From positions 1 through 29,993 of the IMG/VR virus record IMGVR_UViG_3300009285_008862: a DNA stretch of 29,993 nucleotides; one strand, written 5' to 3'. A program made the translations under genes and the position numbers. Below, piece after piece: positions 1 to 8,475 of the stretch. Below the pieces are notes generated by a model. It was not told the origin of the DNA, made no database searches, and saw only the letters and a program-made list of their open reading frames with translations. Each line of letters begins with the position of its first letter. Positions within the stretch are counted from its first letter, which is position 1. This DNA is from a virus.

Positions 1-599
1 AACAGTGTACGGGCGGAGGTCGCGTTTGTCGTGTTTGAGACAAGAACATTATCGTCTGCTCCCGCCGTTATCGCACCGGAGGAGAGAGTGCCGGGGCCAA
101 GATCAAGGTTTACATTCCAAACAGGAATTGTCCCATTAGACTGAAGAACGGTTTGGTTTGCTCCTACGGTGAGTCCTGTAATGGTATTTGCCGTTCCCGC
201 GTACAAAAGACCACCCTGAGTGTACGTGTCGGCAAACGTTGAGGTTGTCCATGCCGGGGCAGTCCCAGAAGAACGCAGAATTTTGCCCGCCGTACCGATT
301 GTGAGTTTTGATAAAACCGTTCCGGAGGCGTAGTAGGGTAAGTCCCCCGCAGCCCACGAGGAGAGTCCTGTGCCGCCGTAAGCGGTTGTCAGAGGATTGG
401 TAAGGGTAAGGGTTGCGAAAGAACCAATCCCACCAACAAGTAACCCGCCGGTGAAATGTCCTCCCCCCGTGACGGTGAAGGTGGAATCAAGCGTTGACCC
501 CACTTGGAGAGAAGAATCGGCTCGAATAGTCTTGTAGCGAATTTGCCCAAAGGAAAGGCTCGCGCAGAATAGGAGAAATATGACACTCAGTGTTTTCAT
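1..599 (-). CDS. Tail fibre-like protein with N-terminal signal peptide (3' part cut by window edge)
   Basis: The reading frame is open from the ATG at 599-597 to the window edge (about 199 codons seen), so the C-terminus is missing. The N-terminus MKTLSVIFLLFCASLSFGQ is a typical short Sec signal peptide with a likely cut before Q. The body is low in charge and rich in G, T and S. It carries the pattern common in phage fibre and structural proteins: TTAYGGTGLSSWAAGDLPYY, then LTIGTAGKILRSSGTAPAW, then a second round (QGGLLYAGTANTITGLTVGA, TVLQSNGTIPVW). I infer a trimeric beta-rich fibre stalk near the receptor-binding end. The start overlaps the stop of the giant protein by 4 bases (ATGA), so it is probably translationally coupled and late expressed. 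A signal peptide on a fibre is odd. A host-derived secreted protein is the alternative. Confidence 0.72.
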   Translation of the reverse strand, partial: MKTLSVIFLLFCASLSFGQIRYKTIRADSSLQVGSTLDSTFTVTGGGHFTGGLLVGGIGSFATLTLTNPLTTAYGGTGLSSWAAGDLPYYASGTVLSKLTIGTAGKILRSSGTAPAWTTSTFADTYTQGGLLYAGTANTITGLTVGANQTVLQSNGTIPVWNVNLDLGPGTLSSGAITAGADDNVLVSNTTNATSARTL

Positions 600-3500
600 T
601 GTGGTTGTATAAACCCTCTCATTCGTGCCCTCTGTTCTTGATTCATTCTCCGTAAGGCCTCTATTTGTTCCTTGCGCTTCATGGAGCGAAAACGCGATTC
701 ACTCATTTCCACACCCTGAGAAAGAACTGCTTTGAACGCCTGCCTCGTTTCGGGCTCCCTTTTCCCTTTCAAGGCATCGGAGGCAATCATTTTGATAAGC
801 CTCTGAAGTTCCTGTCCCTTTTCCGTTATTCCCCCATACTCTGATAAGTCCCTCAAGAGGAAAAGCGACTTCATGGCTTTGGCTGCATCTTCAAGGGTGT
901 CCCGATATTTCTTATCGGCGCTGTTCTCCACCTTCAGTCCTGAACGGGATTCCCTCTTTGCGCGCTGAAGTTCCTCATAGAATCTCTCCACCGTCTTTGA
1001 TCCCGTTCCTTCAACACCTCCCCTTCGGAACAGTCCGGGTCCAATAACGGGAAATTCTGACATGCCCTCACGCTTCTTCCGTTCATCGCCTGCAATACCC
1101 TCAACTGCCGAAATAAGGTCAGAGGAAGCCCCGCCTCCGAGTGCTCTCACCAAGTGATCGACCCTGCGGGGACTGATACTCTCTGGGAATTGCCTGCCTA
1201 GGAATTTCGCCACTTCGCTTGTGTAAGGCCCAAATTGTTCGCCGGGGGCAAGATCCTGCTCAGCTCGGGGCACAATCGGCTTATCGAAGAAATCAATACG
1301 GTTCTGCCATTGTTCCTTTACCGTCTGAAGGACATGGGGAAGGTCTGCTGGGTTCGATGTTTCAACGATATGCCCGATTGCGGCTTTGACTCCTTCGGGG
1401 TCTTTCCGGTACCACGAATCAAAAATAGCTTCCGGCATGACACTGAAGAAATTGCCCCATTCAAACGCACGGGGGATTTTGAGCATTTCATTCCCAACGG
1501 GAAAATGCCAGTAGAGAAACTTCTCCCTGTCCGGCATATCCTTGTACCATTCTTCATCCTTGTGTTGCCACCAGAGAAGAAGTGTTGGAATTGTAATGGT
1601 TGTCAAGGCACGAACACTGGCACGGGCTGGGTGATCGCGGAGCGTCCGGGCAAAGGAGCGCGTACCTTGGATATTGGCATTGAAAAAGGGAACCATCTGA
1701 TTGATAACTTTCCCCGCTCGCCCGCCGGCGGTGAAGTCCACCGTCACCTGTTTTCCTGCGAGTCCAAGTTCGACCGCCTGATCGAAGGTTAGGGGCGATT
1801 GTTTATCCCATCCGATCTTTTCAGCGATAAGGGAAATTTCAGCCACACGAGGAGCCGATTCAGTTACCGAGAGGAGTTCTCTCACCGCTTCAATGGGTGA
1901 AGAAACGATCCTCACGGCCTTCCCTTTGAAAAGTCCTTTGGCGACTTTCCGTGTAATGCCAATATCAGCTCCTAATGGCTGTGCCATATTTACACCCAAG
2001 CGGTAGAACACATCAAAATTATCCGTCTGTTTCCAGAGCCTTCTGGGGTTTGCCGCCTCTGCCATTGCCGAGGCCCATGCAGCGGCGAGTTTTGCAGGGT
2101 TCTTTTCCGAGCGCGTTTGCTGAATGAACGTCTGCACATCACGCGCCGGGTTCGTGACAAGCGAGAATGCAGCCCGGAGCCCCGTTGTGCCCAAGCGGAA
2201 AAGCCGCGTCGGGGCCGCAAGAAACATATCGGCAACCTTTGGCAGTCGGTACAAATCCACACCTTCAAGCACGCGGTAGAGTTCAGGATCGACTTGGAAC
2301 CACCGGAGTTTCCCCTCTTTCATTGCTGGAATAATCGGATCGCCACCACTGGGAGGCCGCTTCATGGGGCTAAAGAGCGTCATCAATCCATCCACTTCAA
2401 TCCCGCTTACATCGGCTCCTTTTTTCTCAAGTTGTCGGACAATCTCACTTAGTTCCTTACTCACAGGAACCATATCACGCGGGATTTCTTCAACGAATCG
2501 GCCCATGCCTTCCACATCGGAGAGTTTGATAACCGAGTCCAACACTTTCCGCTTGTGAGCCATCGAGATCATCTGTTGTGCATTGGCAATCATCTGGGGG
2601 AAAATGTCTTTGACACGAAGGCCGGAGCCTTTGAATTTCTTGAGTGCATTCCCCGCTCCTCCTTCTCCCGGTACTCTTTCAGATTCAAGAGCACGTTGCA
2701 GGGGCACGTAGTTATCAGATTCCGACATGATCTTTTCAATGGAAGGAGCAAGGTCGGGAACAGCCTCCTTCACATAGCGTAAAATCCCGTTGTTCCAGTC
2801 ATAGACTTTCTGAGCCGCGAGTTCAAATTCCGGACTTGCCAGTTTGGCAACGATGAAATCAGCATCGGCCTTTGTCATGCCAGGATTCATTCCCTTTGCA
2901 AGTCGTTCCTGCGACCGCCGGGCCCACAGGTACTTGGTAAAGTCTTCCTTCCTCCCGCGTACGATTGAAGAGATTTCCTCCAACGGCGGCCCTACTTTGT
3001 TCCGGGCAAAATCCAACATCCCGTCATAAACCATGTAATGAACCGTGGCCGGGGCATTGCCTCTCAGGTAACTTGCGACCTTAAAGGGATCCTCTGACGG
3101 CGTGAGTTTCACACCTCGCCTTTCGGCTGCTTCAACAAGTCTTTGAAGCGGTGTGAATTCGTCAACCATCTGATACCCTGTCTTCTCACGAATAGTCTGC
3201 CATACCTTGCTCAAGCGTTCAGTAACCGTCGGGCCTTTATCCAAGTTCGCCTCGGCTCTTTGAATTGCTCCCTCTTTTCGGTATGCGTCCGCGGTTTCCT
3301 TTGCCTTTGCAACGGCCTCGGCTATTTTTTCATTCTTCGCGAGAATCTCTTGAAAATGGCGGTACATATTCGGGGCAACCGTGGCCGCATCATCGCGGGT
3401 CAAATAGTGCCTCATGAATTCCGCGAAACCTTCGCTTGTGTAGTCGCCCGCGGGCTTTGAATCGCCGTAGAGTTTTCTCCCGAGCTTGAACAGTTCAGCC

Positions 3501-6187
3501 CTTACCTCACGGGGTGCTCCTCCGAGCGCCTTTGCCGTACTTCCTACTTCGCTGTAAAGAATCTTCTGAAGTGCATGAGCCGCTTCATGGGCAGCCGTTG
3601 GGATATTGTTCGATGCACGGAGGCGGATCACTTCCGGCTTAACCTTGAAAACACCCTCTGCCTTCTGGCGAAATCTCCCGGTACGAATTCTCACATCCCG
3701 GCCAGCGGCTTTCATAATGTTCGCAATGGAGGAAATAACGGCACTTGAGCTTACTTTTGTAGCCTCAAACCCCGTTACTGCCTCAGTTTCTAAGGGCATT
3801 CGCATTGCATCGCTGACCGTCGCTCCGTCAAAAACCTCTATCGCCTCCTTATCGCTTCGGATGGGGTCTGAAAGAGTTTTCCCCCAGAACTTCCCTGATT
3901 CTTCGGCTTCAAAAAGTTCCTCTTCCTTCGGCACTTCTGCCTTCTTCTCAAACATCGTCCCTTCAACTTGTTCCTTCAAAGGAATGTCAGACTTAATCCC
4001 GCCAAGTGCTTCCTGAGTTCTCTGCTCAGAAATCAATACGCCCTGTTCACCGGCTTTTGTTTTCTCGAATCTGACCGCTTCGCCCGCGGGTTTCTGGGAA
4101 AGGAATTCATCCAGCTTCCCACCTTTCCAAGCGTCGATCATTCCTCCGTAAATGTCTGACGGCGGTATCTGCCCTGCATCTCCCCTTTCGGCTCCAAAGA
4201 GAAGTTCCTCATGGAGTATCTTCTTTAGCCTTTCGACCAAAACACCCTTATCCTTGCCCTTGTCAATTTTGATCTTCTCAAGGGCTTCGATAATGCGCTG
4301 TTTGTTTGCCCCCACTTCTCCCCACCATGGGGGATAGGTATTGATCTGACCGCCTCCCAAATGGCCTACAACTTCGGACTCTGACGGGAATTCTCCCGTT
4401 CTGACAAGTTTCGATCCTACGAGTTCATTACTGAAGCCGGGTATTTCGCCTTGCACTTCATCGGCCTTTGCCCTGATTTCATCCGATACGGGCGTAGGAA
4501 TTTCATGTAATGGGCGTTCTGCAACCTTCTCGTCAACTGTGATTGGTCTCTGAAGGCGCTTTTCAATTCTCGCCGCGTCCATAGCCTCGTGGGGACGGCC
4601 TTCTTGCTTTGCCACATAGCCCTCAACCTGTTCTCTCAGGAGTTGCGCCTGAAATGCAGTCTTCATATCCTGCGCTTGAAGGGCTTTTGCGTTTTCCTGC
4701 TTGTACTCATCCCAAACCGCTTGAGACTGTTCCTGAGTGAATCCCTCGCCTAACTTTACGGCTTCTTGCGTATTCTTCACCTGATAGCTTTCAGCGGGGA
4801 TATTGGTAGGCTTGCCGACTTGGACTTCCTCTCCTGCCTTCGGAGCCGATTTTTGAGCAAGGTCAGGATAGTCTTCAAGAACTTCGGGCGGAACGAGTTT
4901 GCCTTCGGACAGGGCTTTTTTCACAAGATCGTGATGCCCCGTGCGAAGTTCCGGTTCACCCTTCAATGAAAAGTATTCGCCCCCCTTGTCAATAAACCCG
5001 CTTTCTGTCGGCAAGCCCCCACGTTGTGCTTTTTGCACAATCTCTGCCGGCACTTTTGACCAATCATGTATAGCTCCCGTTTTGTACACTTCGTTGCCAA
5101 TCTTGAATGCCGCTTCAATTCCAAGTCTTGTACGATTCTCAACTTGAAATTGCTCCCTTGTCATCTCCCACGGTTGTTTCTCACTCACTTTCGGCTTTGC
5201 TGTGAATTCCTCGTACGCCCTTGCAAGATCGGCCTCGGAGAGTTTCGATACCTCACCGAACCTCGTCATGGTATCGGGGCCGAGTTCCTTCACCATCTTC
5301 TTCTTGAAGGAGATAGGGATTTCCTGTAATTCCCCTGCCGTCCTGAGTCCTTCCGGTGCGGGAGTGGGAGGAACCTCTATGCTTTCCTGAACTTTGACTG
5401 GTAATGCCTCTGGCTGTGCCTTTCCGGTTTCTTTGACACCTTCACCTCGCCCGAGTGCAGTTCCGCCTTCAGGTTCGACTGCTGGGATGATGTCAGCGGG
5501 CTTGACGCGCTCAGTAAGTACCTCACCTGCTTTTGCGACTTCACCTTTGGCATGTTTGCCTCCGAATAGTTTTGCTCCTAACATTAACTGCGTCACGAGT
5601 TGTGTGAGATTGGAAACGCCTTGAAAAGCAGTAAGAGCATCCTGTTTCTGCTTCTCAGGGGCTTGTACAGATTCGATGATCGTCTTAATTGGATCAAGAG
5701 CCCTCTGCGTCAGTTCACCAACAGCCTTAAACGGAAGGGCGGCAACATCGGCGACATATTCCCCGCCAGGGATTTGTCTCGCCGCTAAATCAGCCATAGC
5801 AAAAGGAAGCGCCGCGAGTTCACCCAACCCCGTAAGAGTCCCCGCCCCCGTTTTGATCCCAGAAGCAATCGGAGAGCCAGGCATCGGCTTTTGTGCTTCG
5901 GCAATCGTTTTGATAGGCGTTGCCACGAGATCAACCAAAGGCATACGTCTATAAAAATCACGGGCGAAAATTGTTCCAGCGCCCGCGGCTCCCTTCATCT
6001 GCTCCGGAGAATAAGTCTGAGCAAGGATTTCCTCCGTACGATCCACCTCCGGCTCTTTCACCTGCGGCATATCAGAAAAGTCAAAGAGAACAGCCGTCTT
6101 TTTGGGCTTTTTCCCTTCCTTTTCCTGATCTTGGGAATTGAGATCGGAGAAGTCGAATACTGGTTTTTTCTTCTTTCCGCCGTTCAT
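596..6187 (-). CDS. Giant polyvalent / internal virion protein with zinc-peptidase motif
   Basis: This 1863-residue protein matches the design of phage polyvalent proteins that are packaged and injected with the DNA. The N-terminus has two copies of an FDFSD motif (residues 11-16 and 35-40) in Lys-rich sequence, followed by hydrophobic Gly/Ala stretches. Near residues 430-450 it has ALSEGKLVPPEVLEDYPDL, a segment recurrent in polyvalent proteins. H867-E-A-A-H871, with E919 or E923 in TSEGFAEF as possible third ligand, looks like a zincin metallopeptidase. From about residue 1325 it has LGTTGLRAAFSLVTNPARD and later VPFFNANIQG, resembling the LPD38-type domain of phage polyvalent proteins. The C-terminus is rich in Lys and Arg. 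Gene position after two small internal-protein candidates and before the fibre suits an ejection protein. Peptidase activity is inferred from the motif only. I see no lysozyme or transglycosylase motif I can defend. Confidence 0.8.
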   Translation of the reverse strand: MNGGKKKKPVFDFSDLNSQDQEKEGKKPKKTAVLFDFSDMPQVKEPEVDRTEEILAQTYSPEQMKGAAGAGTIFARDFYRRMPLVDLVATPIKTIAEAQKPMPGSPIASGIKTGAGTLTGLGELAALPFAMADLAARQIPGGEYVADVAALPFKAVGELTQRALDPIKTIIESVQAPEKQKQDALTAFQGVSNLTQLVTQLMLGAKLFGGKHAKGEVAKAGEVLTERVKPADIIPAVEPEGGTALGRGEGVKETGKAQPEALPVKVQESIEVPPTPAPEGLRTAGELQEIPISFKKKMVKELGPDTMTRFGEVSKLSEADLARAYEEFTAKPKVSEKQPWEMTREQFQVENRTRLGIEAAFKIGNEVYKTGAIHDWSKVPAEIVQKAQRGGLPTESGFIDKGGEYFSLKGEPELRTGHHDLVKKALSEGKLVPPEVLEDYPDLAQKSAPKAGEEVQVGKPTNIPAESYQVKNTQEAVKLGEGFTQEQSQAVWDEYKQENAKALQAQDMKTAFQAQLLREQVEGYVAKQEGRPHEAMDAARIEKRLQRPITVDEKVAERPLHEIPTPVSDEIRAKADEVQGEIPGFSNELVGSKLVRTGEFPSESEVVGHLGGGQINTYPPWWGEVGANKQRIIEALEKIKIDKGKDKGVLVERLKKILHEELLFGAERGDAGQIPPSDIYGGMIDAWKGGKLDEFLSQKPAGEAVRFEKTKAGEQGVLISEQRTQEALGGIKSDIPLKEQVEGTMFEKKAEVPKEEELFEAEESGKFWGKTLSDPIRSDKEAIEVFDGATVSDAMRMPLETEAVTGFEATKVSSSAVISSIANIMKAAGRDVRIRTGRFRQKAEGVFKVKPEVIRLRASNNIPTAAHEAAHALQKILYSEVGSTAKALGGAPREVRAELFKLGRKLYGDSKPAGDYTSEGFAEFMRHYLTRDDAATVAPNMYRHFQEILAKNEKIAEAVAKAKETADAYRKEGAIQRAEANLDKGPTVTERLSKVWQTIREKTGYQMVDEFTPLQRLVEAAERRGVKLTPSEDPFKVASYLRGNAPATVHYMVYDGMLDFARNKVGPPLEEISSIVRGRKEDFTKYLWARRSQERLAKGMNPGMTKADADFIVAKLASPEFELAAQKVYDWNNGILRYVKEAVPDLAPSIEKIMSESDNYVPLQRALESERVPGEGGAGNALKKFKGSGLRVKDIFPQMIANAQQMISMAHKRKVLDSVIKLSDVEGMGRFVEEIPRDMVPVSKELSEIVRQLEKKGADVSGIEVDGLMTLFSPMKRPPSGGDPIIPAMKEGKLRWFQVDPELYRVLEGVDLYRLPKVADMFLAAPTRLFRLGTTGLRAAFSLVTNPARDVQTFIQQTRSEKNPAKLAAAWASAMAEAANPRRLWKQTDNFDVFYRLGVNMAQPLGADIGITRKVAKGLFKGKAVRIVSSPIEAVRELLSVTESAPRVAEISLIAEKIGWDKQSPLTFDQAVELGLAGKQVTVDFTAGGRAGKVINQMVPFFNANIQGTRSFARTLRDHPARASVRALTTITIPTLLLWWQHKDEEWYKDMPDREKFLYWHFPVGNEMLKIPRAFEWGNFFSVMPEAIFDSWYRKDPEGVKAAIGHIVETSNPADLPHVLQTVKEQWQNRIDFFDKPIVPRAEQDLAPGEQFGPYTSEVAKFLGRQFPESISPRRVDHLVRALGGGASSDLISAVEGIAGDERKKREGMSEFPVIGPGLFRRGGVEGTGSKTVERFYEELQRAKRESRSGLKVENSADKKYRDTLEDAAKAMKSLFLLRDLSEYGGITEKGQELQRLIKMIASDALKGKREPETRQAFKAVLSQGVEMSESRFRSMKRKEQIEALRRMNQEQRARMRGFIQPQ

Positions 6188-7218
6188 TCTTCGTTCTCTG
6201 CTTCCTCTTCGTCAGGAGGAATAACTTCACCCGCCGTCTTAAACGCTGGAATATAGCCTTTCGGGAAGTTCCCGTACATGGTCAGGTGTTTGTACGCAAG
6301 TAACTGTACATCCAGATCATTCAAAGTTCCCTTTTTGTACTCTCCAATCACTTTCTTCCAAAAGTATTCCGGCGGAACGGTCTTTCCTTTCGCGGCCTTT
6401 GAGATTGCAGACATGAACGGCTCTGCGTTTTCAGCCGCGGGAAGGACTTGATTCACCCACGTATCGAGGTTGAGGCGGTTCGTCTCAACTGCTTTCCCCG
6501 CCGTTATTTTCGCTGCCGCGTACTTTTCACCCGTGAAGTCATCTTGAAATATCGTCTTCTCTCCCTGCTCAACCGCTTTCTGAGTTGCAAGGGATTTGAT
6601 ATAACTGGAGGCCATCTTGTTCAGGTTTTCCTGCAAGGCACTTGAGACACCTTTTCCCCCGGCTCCGCTTTTGCTTGTCTCAAAGAGTTTCCCCAGAGAA
6701 TTGACATCGGTGAGTATCTTCTTCCCCTCTTGATCTGTCTGCCATTCTCCTGTTCGCGGGTCGTACAATCCCTTCTGTTCCCAGAGTTTGTTTCCCTTCA
6801 CATCGGGGAGGATTTCGGCTCTCGGAATGTATTTCGGCACGTAGGAGGGATTCTTCACCTGTTCCCCTGTTGGACTGGGGATGAAGGGAACGGACTTCCG
6901 CGCTTCGAGAACCTTCCCATACATCGGTGCGAACTGGGTTCCCTTCGCTTGATCGAAGGAGGACATTTTCAAAAGGGCATCTTGTGGATTCACCGACGGG
7001 TCAAGGAGGCTTTTGAACAGTCCGGCCCCTTCGGCAACGTTTTTCATCCTTCGCTGGCGTTCCTTTTCTTCGCGCGCTTCCTGCTGCTCAATTCTTCGCT
7101 GGTATTCCTTTTCGCGATCCTGAGAGGCCCATTGATGCTGCTTCTGGCCGACGTAACCCGTCAGAAGTCCAGTCAAGAAAGATGCAACACCGGCAGTTGC
7201 GGGATCAGTTTGAGGCAT
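6184..7218 (-). CDS. Putative internal virion / DNA-ejection protein (coiled coil)
   Basis: This is a 344-residue protein. A Gly/Ala hydrophobic stretch (about residues 8-24, GVASFLTGLLTGYVG) is followed by a highly charged helix of Gln, Glu, Arg and Lys (about 26-65), which should form a coiled coil. The remainder is mixed and ends in an acidic tail (PPDEEEAENEE). A membrane-active helix plus long coiled coil directly upstream of a giant polyvalent protein is the layout of podoviral ejection proteins, so I infer that role; no family was recognised by sequence. It has a good ribosome site (AAGGAG about 8 bases before the ATG), and its stop overlaps the next start by 4 bases. Confidence 0.6.
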   Translation of the reverse strand: MPQTDPATAGVASFLTGLLTGYVGQKQHQWASQDREKEYQRRIEQQEAREEKERQRRMKNVAEGAGLFKSLLDPSVNPQDALLKMSSFDQAKGTQFAPMYGKVLEARKSVPFIPSPTGEQVKNPSYVPKYIPRAEILPDVKGNKLWEQKGLYDPRTGEWQTDQEGKKILTDVNSLGKLFETSKSGAGGKGVSSALQENLNKMASSYIKSLATQKAVEQGEKTIFQDDFTGEKYAAAKITAGKAVETNRLNLDTWVNQVLPAAENAEPFMSAISKAAKGKTVPPEYFWKKVIGEYKKGTLNDLDVQLLAYKHLTMYGNFPKGYIPAFKTAGEVIPPDEEEAENEE

Positions 7219-7233
7219 GAAACGTTCTCCTTG

Positions 7234-7971
7234 TTATGCGTAACCGCTTGCATTCGATCCACCGTAGTTGTAACTGCCCGCGGGATAGCCGCCACCACCT
7301 CCACCGCCTCCACCTGCAAAGCCTGCACCTGCGGCCTGTCCTGCGCTTCCCAAGAGACTTGACCAGAACTGCATTTCAGCCTGTCTCTGTTTCTGGTTGT
7401 AATCGAGCATGAACTCATTTGCCTGTTGCTTTGAGCCGTAGAGGTATTCAAGCGCGCCCAGGGATTGGCCTTTCTGATTCAGGCCGTAGCCTGCTTGGGC
7501 CTGTGAAAGCCCCAAAAGCTGAGCGATGGCATTCTGGCGGTAGTCTATATCTTGTGCGTTAATTCCTGCCGTCGCCTGATTGATAGCTCCGGATTCCTGA
7601 CCCTGTAACTGATTCTGGGCCACGAGTCCGACCCCAGATGAACCCAGACCCCGGCTGGAAAGCCTGTCTGAAAGGTTTCTCGAGGCGGTGTCATATTGGC
7701 CCCGGATGGTCCCCGTTGCAGTCTGAAGCAAGTCTGCCTTATAGGGCATTCCCTTTTCAGCCCCGCCTTTCAGATATTGTAGTAACCAGCCGTACTCCGG
7801 CAGGTCTTGGATGTCGGCGTTGATGTACTTGTCGAAGTTTTCTTCAAGCTGAGGGTTCTGGAGGTCGTACTGCCTCATCATTTGATTGATAAGGTCTTGC
7901 TTCACCGGAGAGTCCGGAATCCGCTGAATCATTTCAAGAAACTTCTGGCGATCCTGTGGGTTATAGGGCAT
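7234..7971 (-). CDS. Putative internal virion protein with Gly-rich tail
   Basis: This is a 245-residue protein. It has a helical, Gln/Asn/Ala-rich middle (about residues 80-205) with the phrase LSSRGLGSSGVGLVAQNQ. This is a common pattern in phage proteins sited between the tail nozzle and large ejection proteins. The C-terminus has a run of nine glycines followed by a Tyr/Gly/Ser tail. By position and composition I infer a virion-internal or DNA-ejection component. The ATG at 7971 lies 4 bases below the stop of the 166-residue gene upstream in transcription. Exact function is unknown. Confidence 0.58.
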   Translation of the reverse strand: MPYNPQDRQKFLEMIQRIPDSPVKQDLINQMMRQYDLQNPQLEENFDKYINADIQDLPEYGWLLQYLKGGAEKGMPYKADLLQTATGTIRGQYDTASRNLSDRLSSRGLGSSGVGLVAQNQLQGQESGAINQATAGINAQDIDYRQNAIAQLLGLSQAQAGYGLNQKGQSLGALEYLYGSKQQANEFMLDYNQKQRQAEMQFWSSLLGSAGQAAGAGFAGGGGGGGGGYPAGSYNYGGSNASGYA

Positions 7972-7974
7972 GGC

Positions 7975-8475
7975 TTAGTTCCTCATCATTGCGAAAACGT
8001 GAAGTGTACCTGCAAACTGTATTTCCGGGAACGTGATAGTCGAAGGCGTTTTGTTGGAATCTCCCGGGTCAATCACCACTTGAAAACTTGTCCCGTCAGT
8101 CAAAAAGGCGGCCACATTATACGGATTGTCTGTAAAGGGACTTGGGAACGGCGTCGGGATTGTGACAAGGATACTCACTCCCGCCACAACCGCCGTCGAA
8201 AATACTCTCGGAGGCTGTGATGTTGATGGTGTTGACGGCACAACGGGAGGCGAAGAAGGAGTCGCCCCTGCGATCACCGAGGAGGAGGAAAGCACGATCC
8301 AGTATTTCCCCGAGTTCATGTACACAACCTTCGAGAAAGGATTCGCCGGGTTTGTGACAATGACAATCCCATTTTTCGGCATACTGTTCACCGGAGGAAG
8401 CGCGGAAAGTTCCTGCACCGCAGGAGCGGCATACTCAAGCACTTCCTCTGCATCTGCCGAGGTGAACTTTTTCAT
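7975..8475 (-). CDS. Small virion-associated protein, function unknown
   Basis: This is a 166-residue protein with no signal peptide or membrane segment. The N-terminal half has short strands (GIVIVTNPANPFSKVVYMN, then KYWIVLSSSS). A Pro/Ser/Thr-rich linker (about residues 70-90, containing SSPPVVPSTPSTSQPP) follows, then a second beta-rich part. The start overlaps the stop of the nozzle-like gene by 4 bases (ATGA), so the two are translationally coupled. I infer a small tail accessory protein from that coupling only and do not recognise the family. Confidence 0.5.
   Translation of the reverse strand: MKKFTSADAEEVLEYAAPAVQELSALPPVNSMPKNGIVIVTNPANPFSKVVYMNSGKYWIVLSSSSVIAGATPSSPPVVPSTPSTSQPPRVFSTAVVAGVSILVTIPTPFPSPFTDNPYNVAAFLTDGTSFQVVIDPGDSNKTPSTITFPEIQFAGTLHVFAMMRN

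Noticed and set aside
596-6187. Lysozyme or transglycosylase domain in the giant protein, as in some ejection proteins.
   Set aside because: No catalytic E with the usual surrounding motif could be found by eye; only the HEAAH motif is supported.
7280-7320. GC-rich repeat coding for nine glycines as a possible hairpin or regulatory site.
   Set aside because: It is a simple GGN codon run within a gene, with no complementary arm nearby.
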